53,358 nucleotides of DNA from Eubacterium sp. (GCA_021769965.1 JAETRU010000020.1:1-53358), one strand, 5' to 3'; counted from the first letter of the stretch, positions 18,795 to 27,871 are shown. Made by a program: numbers and translations. Notes: generated by a model from the letters alone, not told the origin.

Positions 18795-18906
18795 CTTTTC
18801 GTTCACAGCAAGGAAGCAAGCTGTCGAAGCGCGGAGCGTACTTAAAGGTACGTGAGCACTGCAGAGCAGCGCAGCTGACACCGCTGTGGGCGAAAAGGAC
18901 AAGCAT
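18784..18906 (-). repeat. Structured ~122-bp intergenic element, copy 2 (arcB-arcA)
   Basis: It begins AATGCGCAGGA, has GCGTACTTAAAGGTACGT at the tip and ends ACAAGCAT, the last base falling in the arcB stop codon. The outer stem is CTTTTCG...ACAGC with GCTGT...CGAAAAG. Same orientation, same length and same position (right after a stop codon) as copy 1. Confidence 0.65.
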
Positions 18907-19901
18907 TAAGCGATTGTAGCAACAATAACAGCTTTGATCGTATGCATTCTGTTCTCTGCTTCGTCAAATACAACGGAGTTCTTGCTTCTGAATACTTCGT
19001 CGGTGACTTCGCGGATGTCGTAACCAGCTTCCTTCTGAGTCTTTGCCATCTTTGTTTCAAAGTCATGGAAGGAAGGCAGGCAGTGCATGAACAGGCAGTC
19101 AGGATTTTCGGTTGCTGCCATTAATTCTTCTGTTACCTTGAACGGAGTCAGAAGTCTTACTCTTTCAGGAATTTCTGCTTCTTCGCCCATGGAAGCCCAT
19201 ACGTCAGCATAGATAACGTCTGCGCCCTTCAGGCAAGCCGGATCGGAGGATACTTCGATAGTTGCGCCGGTTTCCTTTGCAACTTCCTGTACCTTCGCGA
19301 TAACATCCTGATTCAGTTCTGCTTTCAGTTCGTCCGGTCCATAAGCGACGTAGTGCATGCCCATCTTTGCGCAGCCGTACATCCATGCGTAGGACATGTT
19401 GTTTCTGATGTCGCCGCTGAATACTACCTTAACTCTGTTGAGAGGTTTTGCGCAGTGTTCTTCGATCGTCAGAAGGTCAGCCAGGATCTGAGTCGGATGG
19501 TCAACGTCAGTCAGACCGTTCCATACAGGTACGCCTGCATATTTCGCAAGACCTTCAACAACTTCCTGATCGAATCCTCTGTATTCGATACCATCGTAGA
19601 ATCTGCCTAATACTTTTGCAGTGTCTTCCATGGTTTCTTTCTTGCCCATCTGGGAAGAACCGGAATCCAGGAAAGTAACGCCAGCGCCTTCATCCATTGC
19701 TGCAACTTCAAAAGCGCATCTGGTTCTTGTAGAAGTCTTCTCAAACAGCAGAACGATGTTCTTGCCCTTCAGGATCTGATTGCAGATGCCTGCTCTTTTC
19801 TTGGCCTTTAAATCATGAGCCAGGTCAAGCATATATCTGATTTCTTCTGGTGTGAAATCCATGAGTGTTAAAAAGCTTCTTCCTTTTAAGTTTACTGCCA
19901 T
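18906..19901 (-). CDS. arcB: Ornithine carbamoyltransferase
   Basis: 331-aa trimeric transferase interconverting ornithine plus carbamoyl phosphate and citrulline plus phosphate. The carbamoyl-phosphate motif is FEKTSTRTRCAFE; DHPTQ and the ornithine-binding HCLPSFHD are also present. As first gene of arcB-arcA-arcC it is most likely the catabolic enzyme, but no separate argF is visible and carAB and argG are adjacent, so it may serve both directions. Upstream on the minus strand is TTGACA without a good -10 at 17 bp. Confidence 0.95.
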   Translation of the reverse strand: MAVNLKGRSFLTLMDFTPEEIRYMLDLAHDLKAKKRAGICNQILKGKNIVLLFEKTSTRTRCAFEVAAMDEGAGVTFLDSGSSQMGKKETMEDTAKVLGRFYDGIEYRGFDQEVVEGLAKYAGVPVWNGLTDVDHPTQILADLLTIEEHCAKPLNRVKVVFSGDIRNNMSYAWMYGCAKMGMHYVAYGPDELKAELNQDVIAKVQEVAKETGATIEVSSDPACLKGADVIYADVWASMGEEAEIPERVRLLTPFKVTEELMAATENPDCLFMHCLPSFHDFETKMAKTQKEAGYDIREVTDEVFRSKNSVVFDEAENRMHTIKAVIVATIA

Positions 19902-20001
19902 TGGTATAATCTCCTTTTCATTTTGTTAAAAATCGTTCATTAAGATAGTTTAACTCTCTTTACTGAAATGATACTATATTTGTCAAAAAATTAAAGTACC
20001 A

Positions 20002-20023
20002 GTACTCTCTTTTTTGAGAGTAC
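20002..20023 (-). terminator. Hairpin downstream of the mttB operon
   Basis: GTACTCTC and GAGAGTAC form a perfect 8-bp stem with a T/A-only loop. It lies 34 bp past the stop of the second methyltransferase gene; an AT-rich stretch with TTTTTTG follows some 15 nt later on the minus strand. Confidence 0.5.
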
Positions 20024-20056
20024 CAGTATGTGCTAAATTCATGTAAAAATATCAAA

Positions 20057-21439
20057 TCAAAGCCCTGCATCCGCCTCTGCGCAGATCGCGTCGATTTCTC
20101 TCTGCACTGCGTCAGGCAGCGGATCCACCATCGGTCCTTCCAGGATCTCCCGCACCCGGCGGTTTGCGATCTCTATGCTGTCACGCTTCTCATAAGTCGC
20201 CGCGCGAAGGGTTGCAGGAAACATCTTTGAATAGTACATCTCGTCAGGATTTCTGAAATTCTTAACAGAGGATTTATGGGCCAGGTACGTGCCTCCCGGT
20301 CCTTCCGCCATGATCTCTTCCGTCAGGTCAGTATCCTTTCCGATGCGGATTCCTTTTGAAATACGCAGACACCGCTTCGCGATCTCATCCTCGGTGAGAA
20401 TCATTTCCAGACTGACTGCCATGCCGTTGTCGGTGGTGCCTATCCCGTCGATCAGATCCGCACGGCCCAGATAAGTCGGCATGGTCTCAAAACTGCCGCC
20501 GCCTGTCACAGCGCAAGGCAGTCCGTAATACCGCGCCATCTCCGTGCCCCCAAGGCTGACCAGAGCCGCCTCTCCGCTTTTTACATATTCTCCGGTAATA
20601 GGATCCGCCATGCCGGACGCCACGCCGTAGATCATCGGCCATCCCGGATGAATCGTCTGAAACAGCACCAGCGCAGAAAGCACTTCCGCGTTGATCTGGC
20701 AGATCGTTGAAAAAATAGATGCAGGGGACGTGAGTCCGATCATCGGCATCGGATAAATATTGACTGGAATTTCATAATCAGCCAGAGCCAGATACGCTTC
20801 CAGCATATTTTTATCCTGTGTCAGCGGTGAAACCGGGCAGTACAGCACTGACGCGATCTTTCTGCGGATGACTTCCTCTTTGCTTCCGAGGATCGTCTCC
20901 AGGATCCGCCCCGCGAACGCCGCTTCATAAGGGCTGCTCAGCTCAAACTGCACATGCTTGGACGTACCTGACAGAATCGCTGCCATTTCGTGAAGACAGT
21001 GAGTCGGTTCCGGCACATCCGCGGCACTGCACCCGGTCCAGCAGGCGATGCCCGTTTCCGCATGCTGGAAGATCCTTCCGACATTCACTACATCGCTTTT
21101 CAACGATTCACGGCGCTGCCTGGTGTACGGGTCATAAATATTCGTCGTGATGCCGCTCATCAGATGGCGGCTTTCTTTTGCCGGCAGGCTGAAATCATAT
21201 GCCGGATTCCGCGCGCCGAGGGTAAACTCTTTCGGTGCCAGAGATAGTGCACGTGACACCATTTCTTCATCAAAATACACGATCTGCTTTTCCTCACAGA
21301 CCTTTGCGCCTGCGTTCTTTAACGCCTCAAAAGCCTTCCGGCTCTTGATCCACACACCGGTGCTTTCCAGGATCTCCATGGTGCGCTGATGAACCAGCTT
21401 CTTTTCTTCCTCCGTAAAAACTTTGATCTCTATCTGCAT
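20057..21439 (-). CDS. MttB-family trimethylamine methyltransferase homologue without pyrrolysine
   Basis: 460-aa member of the MttB superfamily (PF06253). It aligns along its length with the upstream mttB (HLMSGITTNIYD, VSPLTQDKN, GLTSPASIFS, NGMAVSLEMI). At the position of the amber codon it reads through in sense codons near AVTGGGSFETMP. Such non-Pyl homologues include glycine betaine and other quaternary-amine methyltransferases (MtgB, MtpB) that pass a methyl group to a corrinoid protein, so the substrate is probably a quaternary amine. Its ATG overlaps the mttB 3' end by 10 nt with GAGGAGG inside mttB, so it is coupled to mttB. No corrinoid protein gene is adjacent. Confidence 0.85.
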   Translation of the reverse strand: MQIEIKVFTEEEKKLVHQRTMEILESTGVWIKSRKAFEALKNAGAKVCEEKQIVYFDEEMVSRALSLAPKEFTLGARNPAYDFSLPAKESRHLMSGITTNIYDPYTRQRRESLKSDVVNVGRIFQHAETGIACWTGCSAADVPEPTHCLHEMAAILSGTSKHVQFELSSPYEAAFAGRILETILGSKEEVIRRKIASVLYCPVSPLTQDKNMLEAYLALADYEIPVNIYPMPMIGLTSPASIFSTICQINAEVLSALVLFQTIHPGWPMIYGVASGMADPITGEYVKSGEAALVSLGGTEMARYYGLPCAVTGGGSFETMPTYLGRADLIDGIGTTDNGMAVSLEMILTEDEIAKRCLRISKGIRIGKDTDLTEEIMAEGPGGTYLAHKSSVKNFRNPDEMYYSKMFPATLRAATYEKRDSIEIANRRVREILEGPMVDPLPDAVQREIDAICAEADAGL

Positions 21440-22884
21440 AGCAATGCCTCCTCACGCGCAATAATATCCCGGATCTTCTTCTGTACTTCATCAGAAAGCG
21501 GCGCCGCGAAATGCTCTGCCAGAATGCGTCTTGCCTCTTCTCTTGCTCTCTGCGGCATATCCTTTGCTCCGTCCTTTTCCCATGCCTCACGCATACGGCG
21601 GTCGATCAGCTTCGCGTCGGAGATCTCTCCGCGCATATGCGCAAGAGTATGCTTCTGGCTCAGGTAATTTCCAGCCGGTCCTACGGCTTTGATTACATCC
21701 AGCGCCAGCGCATCCTTATCGACTTCCACCGGTTTTTCTGTCCGTTTAAACATACGTACAAATTCCGCGTCCATCAGGAACTGTTCAAAACTGACCGCCA
21801 TGCCCATGTCGATCATGCCCAGTCCGTAGATCAGGTCGGTTCCTGCCAGAACAGGCATCAGCCCGGTCAGGGTCTTTTCATGGCCGATCTGCACGTCCAT
21901 CACCTTGCTGTCCGCCTAAGTACCACCCACCTTGGTAACGATATCGTAGTAATCGCCAAACTGTGCCACCATGGCTCCAAACATGCCGTGCTCCGGCGCG
22001 CCCACCGGCGATGTCGCGCGGCGCATATCCATCACTGTCGTCGAGCTGCCGTAGATCACCGGATTTCCCGGATGTACAAGCTGCGCCAAGGTAATACCTG
22101 CCAGAATTTCCGCATTGGTCACCACAAAGGTTCCCGCAAGGGTCGCAGGCGTCGTTCCGCCGGTCAGACCCATGGACAGAATACTGATCGGAAGCCCTGC
22201 CTTTGCGGTTTCTATGATCACCTCTGACGCGCCTGCGTGAATTTCCAGCGGACTGTTCGGGCACATGCAGAGGGTGAAAAACGGCCTCTCTCGCAGCTTT
22301 TCCTCACTGCCGGCAATGGCAATGCCCATCTCTATGATCGCCCGGGCATTATGCCCGTTTTCCGCGTCCAGAATGGCGTGTTTGGTAGTATTCTTAAAAA
22401 TCGCTTCCGCTTCATAAAAATCTTTCAGCTTGCCCGGCGCGTCCTGAGCGGCAACCGCCGTAGTAAACGCGTTGATCTCCGGAATCGCGTCGACAAACCT
22501 GGCGAAATCCTCCAGATCCTTTGTGGTCGTATCCCGGATCTCCCCGGTTTCCAGTTCATACATTTGCAGCCCCGTACCAAAGCTGGTATAGGAAACCGTG
22601 CCGTCACCCAGCACAAAATCATCCTTCGGATCTCTGCCGCACATGGTGAAACTGCCCGGCGCCTGCTCGATCGCCCATTCCACAAGCTCCCGCGGAAACC
22701 GCACCATATCGGTTTCCCAGTCTACCGTGCAGCCAGCCTTTTCGTAGATTTCTTTTGCTTCTTTTCCAAAAATGCGCACCCCGTAGTCTGCCATCAGTTC
22801 CATGGTCGCATTATGAATTTCTATCACGCCTTCATCGCGCAAAATGTGATAGCCTCGCTTTTCTTTGCTCATCTGAAATGCCAT
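21430..22884 (-). CDS. mttB: Trimethylamine methyltransferase with in-frame amber codon (predicted pyrrolysine 323)
   Basis: Two open segments in the same frame (22884-21919 and 21915-21430) are separated only by TAG at 21916-21918. Together they encode about 484 aa, the length of MttB. The context DIVTKVGGT-[UAG]-ADSKVMDVQ matches the place where archaeal and bacterial MttB carry pyrrolysine, and family similarity continues on both sides (GLMPVLAGTDLIYGLGMIDMGMAVS after it). MttB moves a methyl group from trimethylamine to a corrinoid protein. I choose the start at 22884 (MAFQMSKEKR) because AGGAG lies upstream and the sigma-54 start point is ~22910; the ATG at 22932 lies inside the promoter. 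The gene ends in a second TAG. No pyl genes or tRNA-Pyl are in this window. Confidence 0.9.
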
Positions 22885-22920
22885 CGCACATATCTCCTTT
22901 CTGTCTATGCCATATATAAA

Positions 22921-22937
22921 AGCAATATTCATGCCAA
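22921..22937 (-). promoter_or_regulatory. Sigma-54 promoter of mttB
   Basis: The minus strand reads TTGGCATGAATATTGCT, matching YTGGCACG-N4-TTGCW with one change (TGGCAT for TGGCAC) and exact GG/GC spacing. The predicted start point is ~22910, 26 nt before the chosen mttB start. A sigma-54 activator gene diverges from the same region. Confidence 0.8.
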
Positions 22938-22986
22938 ATATGCACCTGCAGATTCCGCGGAAAATGCCCGTTCTTCGCCTTCCCGA

Positions 22987-23093
22987 TTCTCAAATTGTTC
23001 TCAATTTCTCAATAAAATTCACTATACTCTAGGCATATATTCGTTGTAAAATATGTATATATCAATATTTTCTCATATTCGCATTGATTCTCA
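22987..23093. promoter_or_regulatory. TTCTCA(A) repeats, likely activator-binding region
   Basis: TTCTCAA occurs at 22987, 22998 and 23006, and TTCTCA again at 23070 and 23088. The first three lie ~50-70 bp upstream of the sigma-54 promoter and overlap the -35 region in front of TATACT (23023-23028), the probable -10 of the activator gene. This fits an upstream activating and autoregulatory site. Confidence 0.45.
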
Positions 23094-23154
23094 CGTTGTA
23101 AACTGCGACGGCAGCACCGATTTTCACATACCAAAAATCAGAGGAGGGATTACG

Positions 23155-24969
23155 ATGAGTGATTTAACAGATATCAAAAAAGAAGTCCAGCAATTCGCGG
23201 AGGTCATATCCGAAGCCCTCCATGTAGAAAGCGAGATCATCGACGAAAATTACGAAGTAGTCGGCAATACCAGTTTTGTATTTCAAGGTGACAGAAACGA
23301 CTGGAGCGACAGCAACTCCAAGATCTGCCGCCACGTATTTGAAACCATGCGTCCTCTGGTCCTCTCCGATCCCGGAAAAAACCAGCTCTGCAGTGACTGC
23401 ATCGAGAAAGACAGCTGTTTTTATAAAGCCGGCCTATACTATCCGATCCTTCTGGAAGGTCAGTGCCGGGGCGTCATCAGCCTTGCCGCCTTCACCGAAG
23501 AGCAAAAGCAGAGCCTCCTTGAAAACAGCTATTCCTTCATGCGCTTTACCAGCAAAATGGCTGAAATACTGGCATCAAAGATACATGAAAAAGTCATGCA
23601 GCAAAATCTGATGCGTGCCAATGAGTTTCTCCAGACCACACTCAGCGCTGTTCACGAGGGCATTATAGCCTGTGATGCGAACGGAATCGTCACCTGTTTT
23701 AACGATACCGCACAGCACCTGCTGGGCATTCCGAAAAAACAGATCCTCGGCACACCGCTGGCAGACGCTTTGCCCGACGCTGCTCTGCTGACAGCGCTTG
23801 CTCAAAAGAAAAATCTGGTGGAACATCACGTCCAATATCCCGCTAAAGGAGGAGAGCCTCTGCACCTGATCAGCAACGTCAGCCTGATTCGGCAGGGAGG
23901 CGCGATTCTCGGCGGCGTTGAATCGTTCAATACCGATGCGTCTTTGTTCCGTATTGCTCAAAAGCTCCTAGGCAATGATGACGCTGCTTCTTTTTCCGCA
24001 ATTATCGGAGAAAGCAGCGTCATGCAGGCTGTCAAAGCACAGGCCGCCGCCGTAGCAAAAAGCCCTTCTACCGTGCTCATCACCGGTGAAAGCGGCACAG
24101 GCAAAGAGCTGTTTGCCCGCGCGATGCACAGTGTCAGTCTCAGAAATGACGCGCCATTTCTTGCCGTAAACTGCGGCGCTATTCCCGACACACTTCTGGA
24201 AAGTGAACTGTTCGGCTATGAAGCCGGCAGTTTTACCGGAGCAAACAGCAGCGGAAAACCCGGCCTCTTTGAGATCGCCCGCGGCGGCACCGTATTTCTC
24301 GATGAGATCGGCGATATGCCGCCTGCGCTGCAGGTCAAGCTGCTGCGCGTTCTGCAGGAAAAAACGATCACCCGCATCGGTTCCGCAAAAGAGATCCCGG
24401 TAGATGTACGCATTATCGCGGCTACGAACAGAAATCTGACCGAAAAGATCGCCGACGGCAGCTTCAGGGAGGACCTGTATTACAGACTAAATGTCATTCC
24501 TTTGCAGATTCCGCCTCTGCGCAGCCGCACAGAGGACATTCCGCTGCTGGTCGATCACCTGAGCCGCAAATACGCCCTTATTTTAGGCAGAAAGATCGAC
24601 AGTATCACAGAAGACGCGCTGCAGCTGCTCCTTCACTATCCGTGGCGCGGAAATGTACGCGAGCTGGAAAACGCCATTGAATACGCGATCAATTACACAT
24701 TTACCGGCTCTTCCATCACGGTTTCCGCACTGCCCCCATGGCTCCGTACAAACGATCAGCCACAAAATCCGGACTTAAACGCAGGTGTTTCTGGAAGCGC
24801 AGAAGACGTACCGCGGCAGCTGCGCCCGCAGGAAATCATAGAAAAGCAGAGACTTTCCGAATATCTGGCAGAAAAAGGGCGCTCTCTCAACGCAAAAAAA
24901 GAAATTGCCGCCAGTCTTCATATCAGTCTGGCGACACTCTATCGCAAAATCAAAAAATATCAGTTATAA
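23155..24969 (+). CDS. Sigma-54-dependent transcriptional activator (sensor, PAS, AAA+, Fis HTH)
   Basis: 604-aa enhancer-binding protein. Residues ~1-145 form a sensory domain with a cysteine cluster (C58, C79, C82, C88, C104), resembling the PocR-like ligand domains. A PAS domain follows (~155-265), then the AAA+ domain with Walker A GESGTGKE (311-318), the sigma-54 contact loop GSFTGA (358-363) and Walker B FLDEIGD. The last ~45 residues are a Fis-type helix-turn-helix. The start at 23155 has GGAGGG upstream. It diverges from mttB and its sigma-54 promoter, so it is very likely the local activator sensing a methylamine or its metabolite. Its 3' end overlaps the convergent mocR-type gene by 6 bp. 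Confidence 0.92.
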   Translation: MSDLTDIKKEVQQFAEVISEALHVESEIIDENYEVVGNTSFVFQGDRNDWSDSNSKICRHVFETMRPLVLSDPGKNQLCSDCIEKDSCFYKAGLYYPILLEGQCRGVISLAAFTEEQKQSLLENSYSFMRFTSKMAEILASKIHEKVMQQNLMRANEFLQTTLSAVHEGIIACDANGIVTCFNDTAQHLLGIPKKQILGTPLADALPDAALLTALAQKKNLVEHHVQYPAKGGEPLHLISNVSLIRQGGAILGGVESFNTDASLFRIAQKLLGNDDAASFSAIIGESSVMQAVKAQAAAVAKSPSTVLITGESGTGKELFARAMHSVSLRNDAPFLAVNCGAIPDTLLESELFGYEAGSFTGANSSGKPGLFEIARGGTVFLDEIGDMPPALQVKLLRVLQEKTITRIGSAKEIPVDVRIIAATNRNLTEKIADGSFREDLYYRLNVIPLQIPPLRSRTEDIPLLVDHLSRKYALILGRKIDSITEDALQLLLHYPWRGNVRELENAIEYAINYTFTGSSITVSALPPWLRTNDQPQNPDLNAGVSGSAEDVPRQLRPQEIIEKQRLSEYLAEKGRSLNAKKEIAASLHISLATLYRKIKKYQL

Positions 24970-26436
24970 GCCGCTGGGGTCAGCCGCAAGATCGGTGATG
25001 ATATCAATGAGATTTTCCATTCCCAGGCGGATCCGCGCTTCCGTCTCAAAGGAATAATTCAGGCGTATATAGTTTCTGCCGCCGTTTTTATTGGGATAAA
25101 AAATATCACCCGGCACAATGGAAATCCCCCGCTGCGCGCATACCGCCGCGACTTCCTTGCCGTCAACCCCCTCAGGGAGCCGGCACCACACATATACGCC
25201 GCCCCTCGGCTTTTCATAAGTAAGACCCAGAGGCACCAGCCGGTCCAGAAACGTACACATCAGATCCCTCTTCTGCCGGTTCAGATGCGTGATACGTTTC
25301 GCGTTCTCATAAAACTTTCCGCTGGTAATGTACTTGGCAAGCAGCTTCTGGGTGATCCAGTCCAGCTTCATGATACGTATCGAAACCAGATAGCTGAGAC
25401 TTTTGATCAGCTTTTCCGGCGCTACCACAAATGCCATAGAAAGGCCCGGAATAAAGGTCAGAGAAAAAGAGTAAATGTAAATCACGTTCTCACTTCTGTC
25501 CATCGCTTTCAGCGTCGGCAGGGTAACGTCCTGAAAGGAAAGCTCTGACGCGGCGTCTTCCTCTATGATGGGAAGCCTGTACCGGTTGGAAATCTCCAGA
25601 AGCTTTCTTCTGCGTTCCACCGACAGAATATTTCCCGTAGGATCATGATAGCTGGAATTCACATAAATAAATTTAGGCTTATGGGTTTCAACCAGCGCTT
25701 CCAGATGATCGCAGACAATGCCGTCCTCATCGACCGGTACAGTGACCGCTCTGCACCCTGCCAGCTTAATGATGCGGTACACATCAGGAGACACCGGTTC
25801 CTCCACAATGACCCGGTCTCCCTCTTTCAGCATAGCCGTCACGATAAAATCCAGTGCCTGATTGGTTTCTGACAAAATCTGCACCTGATTGATGCCCGCC
25901 TTGATGCCCTTTGTCCGTAAATAAGAAATAATCCTCTGACGCAGCTCCAGATCTCCCTGATAAGGCGTTAAGAAGGAGGATTTTCCTCCCTGCTCATTGA
26001 GGATCGCCGCAAAGTCAGCCGCGAGATCTGCCTCTTCATACACTGCCGGCGGAAGACCTGTTGCAAAAGATATATTATTGGCGTCGGTGGACCTTTGAAA
26101 AATATCGTCAAAAGTACGCTCCATATCCTGATACTCGTCCTTAATCACCGCGCTCCAGTTGACCTTTCTGCGCACGTCCGGCTCGCAAAACTCTCCGCTT
26201 TTATAGCATACTCTGTAGCCTACGCCCCGCACAGACTCCACCAGTTCCTCGTCCTTCAGGGCGGCGTAGGCTTTGATGATCGTGTTTCTGTGTACACCCA
26301 GCATCTGCGCAAACGCCCGCTCCGACGGCAGCACAGATCCGTCAGGCATCTGCCCGCTGAGTATCTTCTCCTTCAGCTGATCTGCGATCTGCCAGTAGAT
26401 CGGCGTTCTCGTGTGCTTGTCAATGTGAATATTCAT
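24964..26436 (-). CDS. MocR/PdxR-type regulator (GntR HTH fused to aminotransferase domain)
   Basis: 490-aa transcription factor. The N-terminal ~75 residues are a GntR winged helix ([35 protein letters not shown]). The rest is a fold-type I aminotransferase domain that should bind pyridoxal phosphate. Proteins of this class sense PLP or amino acids. Its ATG overlaps the stop of the upstream RNA methyltransferase gene (ATGA), so the two form an operon. There are no pdx or gab genes nearby, and the target is unknown. Confidence 0.9.
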   Translation of the reverse strand: MNIHIDKHTRTPIYWQIADQLKEKILSGQMPDGSVLPSERAFAQMLGVHRNTIIKAYAALKDEELVESVRGVGYRVCYKSGEFCEPDVRRKVNWSAVIKDEYQDMERTFDDIFQRSTDANNISFATGLPPAVYEEADLAADFAAILNEQGGKSSFLTPYQGDLELRQRIISYLRTKGIKAGINQVQILSETNQALDFIVTAMLKEGDRVIVEEPVSPDVYRIIKLAGCRAVTVPVDEDGIVCDHLEALVETHKPKFIYVNSSYHDPTGNILSVERRRKLLEISNRYRLPIIEEDAASELSFQDVTLPTLKAMDRSENVIYIYSFSLTFIPGLSMAFVVAPEKLIKSLSYLVSIRIMKLDWITQKLLAKYITSGKFYENAKRITHLNRQKRDLMCTFLDRLVPLGLTYEKPRGGVYVWCRLPEGVDGKEVAAVCAQRGISIVPGDIFYPNKNGGRNYIRLNYSFETEARIRLGMENLIDIITDLAADPSGL

Positions 26437-27569
26437 TGCGCATCCGCCTTCTTCCCGTGGAACTGATAGTAGCAGACTTCCAGTCTTCCGTTATACAGCT
26501 TGCGTCTTCTGTCCGCAGGTCTTCCCATGACTTTTTCTTCCACCGTCTTGTCCGTGGTGATCAGAAAGAGAGACCATGTCGGGTTCTCACTGAAAAAGCT
26601 GCGGTATTTTCTATAGATATTCTCGATCTGCTGCGCCTCTCCGATCCTCTCGCCGTAAGGCGGATTGGTGATGATGATGCCTCCGGCCTCTCTTGCCTCC
26701 AGCTTCTGCATATTCATCCGCTTGAACACGATGCAGTCATCGACTCCGGCCTCAATGGCATTCTCCTGAGCGGCTTCGATGGCCTTCGGATCCACATCAA
26801 AGGCAAAGATATGCAGATCGGCGTCGTAATCCACGGCCTCAAAGGCTTTCCGGCGTTCTTCTTTCCATATCTCCTGCGGTATCAGATCCCAGCCTTCTGC
26901 GGCAAAGCTTCTGTTCAGTCCCGGCGCGATGTTTCGTCCGATCATGGCTGCCTCAATGGGGATGGTCCCGCTGCCGCAGCACGGGTCGATCAAAAGGCGT
27001 CCGGCCCGCCAGAATGACAGCTGCACCATAGCGGCGGCCAGAGTCTCTTTGATCGGCGCGGCTACATCGCAGACTCTGTAGCCCCGCTTATGCAGCCCCG
27101 GTCCGCTGGTGTCCACGGTCAAAGTCACATTATCCTTCAGCAGAGTGACTTTGATAGTGTATTCCGCCCCGATCTCCTCAAAGTGATCCACATAGTAATA
27201 CTCACGCAGCCGCTCCACTACAGCCTTTTTTACGATGCTCTGGCATGCCGGAACGCTGTGCAGCTTTGATTTTACTGAGGTTCCCGTGACGGTGAATTTC
27301 CCGTCAATGGGGATCAGCTCTTCCCAGGCAAGACCTCTGGTCTGCTGAAACAGCTCTTCAAACTCTGCTGCCTTAAATTCAGCCATTTTCAGAAGCACCC
27401 GATCTGCGCTGCGAAGCCACAGATTGCTTCTGACGATAGCCCGCTCATCGCCCATGTAAGTGATCTTTCCGTCTTCAGATTTAATGATTTTATATCCCAG
27501 ATTCTGTATTTCGCGTTTGACAACTGCTTCCAGGCCAAAGGTCGCAGTCGCGATCAGTTCTAATTTCAT
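26433..27569 (-). CDS. Class I SAM-dependent RNA methyltransferase, RlmL/YpsC-like (THUMP domain)
   Basis: 378 aa. The N-terminal ~165 residues contain a ferredoxin-like/THUMP RNA-binding region. The C-terminal part is a Rossmann methyltransferase of the UPF0020 family, with the SAM motif DPCCGSGTIPIEAA and the catalytic NPPYGER typical of N2-guanine methylation. The likely substrate is 23S rRNA (G2445-type), though tRNA relatives exist. It lacks the C-terminal RlmK half found in E. coli RlmL, as is normal in Firmicutes. It has its own promoter and is followed by the MocR-type gene with an ATGA overlap. Confidence 0.9.
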   Translation of the reverse strand: MKLELIATATFGLEAVVKREIQNLGYKIIKSEDGKITYMGDERAIVRSNLWLRSADRVLLKMAEFKAAEFEELFQQTRGLAWEELIPIDGKFTVTGTSVKSKLHSVPACQSIVKKAVVERLREYYYVDHFEEIGAEYTIKVTLLKDNVTLTVDTSGPGLHKRGYRVCDVAAPIKETLAAAMVQLSFWRAGRLLIDPCCGSGTIPIEAAMIGRNIAPGLNRSFAAEGWDLIPQEIWKEERRKAFEAVDYDADLHIFAFDVDPKAIEAAQENAIEAGVDDCIVFKRMNMQKLEAREAGGIIITNPPYGERIGEAQQIENIYRKYRSFFSENPTWSLFLITTDKTVEEKVMGRPADRRRKLYNGRLEVCYYQFHGKKADAQ

Positions 27570-27635
27570 TTCCTATGTGTACTCCCGTCTTTTATTCTTT
27601 TGTCTGATCAGGCAGACTCGCAGTTTCTATCTTTT

Positions 27636-27664
27636 ATGATACCCGTTTTTTGAGATAGTGTAAA
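27636..27664 (-). promoter_or_regulatory. Promoter of the RNA methyltransferase / MocR operon
   Basis: TTTACA-N17-TATCAT on the minus strand (-35 at 27659-27664, -10 at 27636-27641). Confidence 0.55.
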
Positions 27665-27715
27665 GAAATTCTTGCAGCCGCTGCGCGATAAAACTTACGA
27701 AAGATCACAGATGAC

Positions 27716-27760
27716 AAAAGCGGCCCGCCATCACTATACTAAAGTAACGGGAGCCGCCTT
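27716..27760 (-). terminator. Terminator of the small unknown gene
   Basis: On the minus strand GGCGGCTCCCG pairs with CGGGCCGC, then TTTTGT. It lies ~110 bp past the small gene's stop. The 302-bp gap 27570-27871 otherwise holds only the upstream region of the methyltransferase gene. Confidence 0.65.
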
Positions 27761-27871
27761 CGACTTATTATGGGTCTTATGTATTCACTGGACGTTCTGC
27801 TTTACCTCTGTCCGTTCCGCCATGGTCGGGCAGACCGCTTTATACCGCAGTTTATATGACGGCCTGACGAT

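Noticed and set aside
18699-19066. Short minus-strand frames in the arcB-arcA gap
   Set aside because: They fall in the structured intergenic element or out of frame in arcB; composition follows the hairpin arms.
21430-22932. Two separate genes for the MttB N- and C-terminal parts, or a simple nonsense pseudogene
   Set aside because: The interrupting codon is TAG at the known pyrrolysine site, frame and similarity continue on both sides, and the gene has an intact promoter and a coupled downstream gene.
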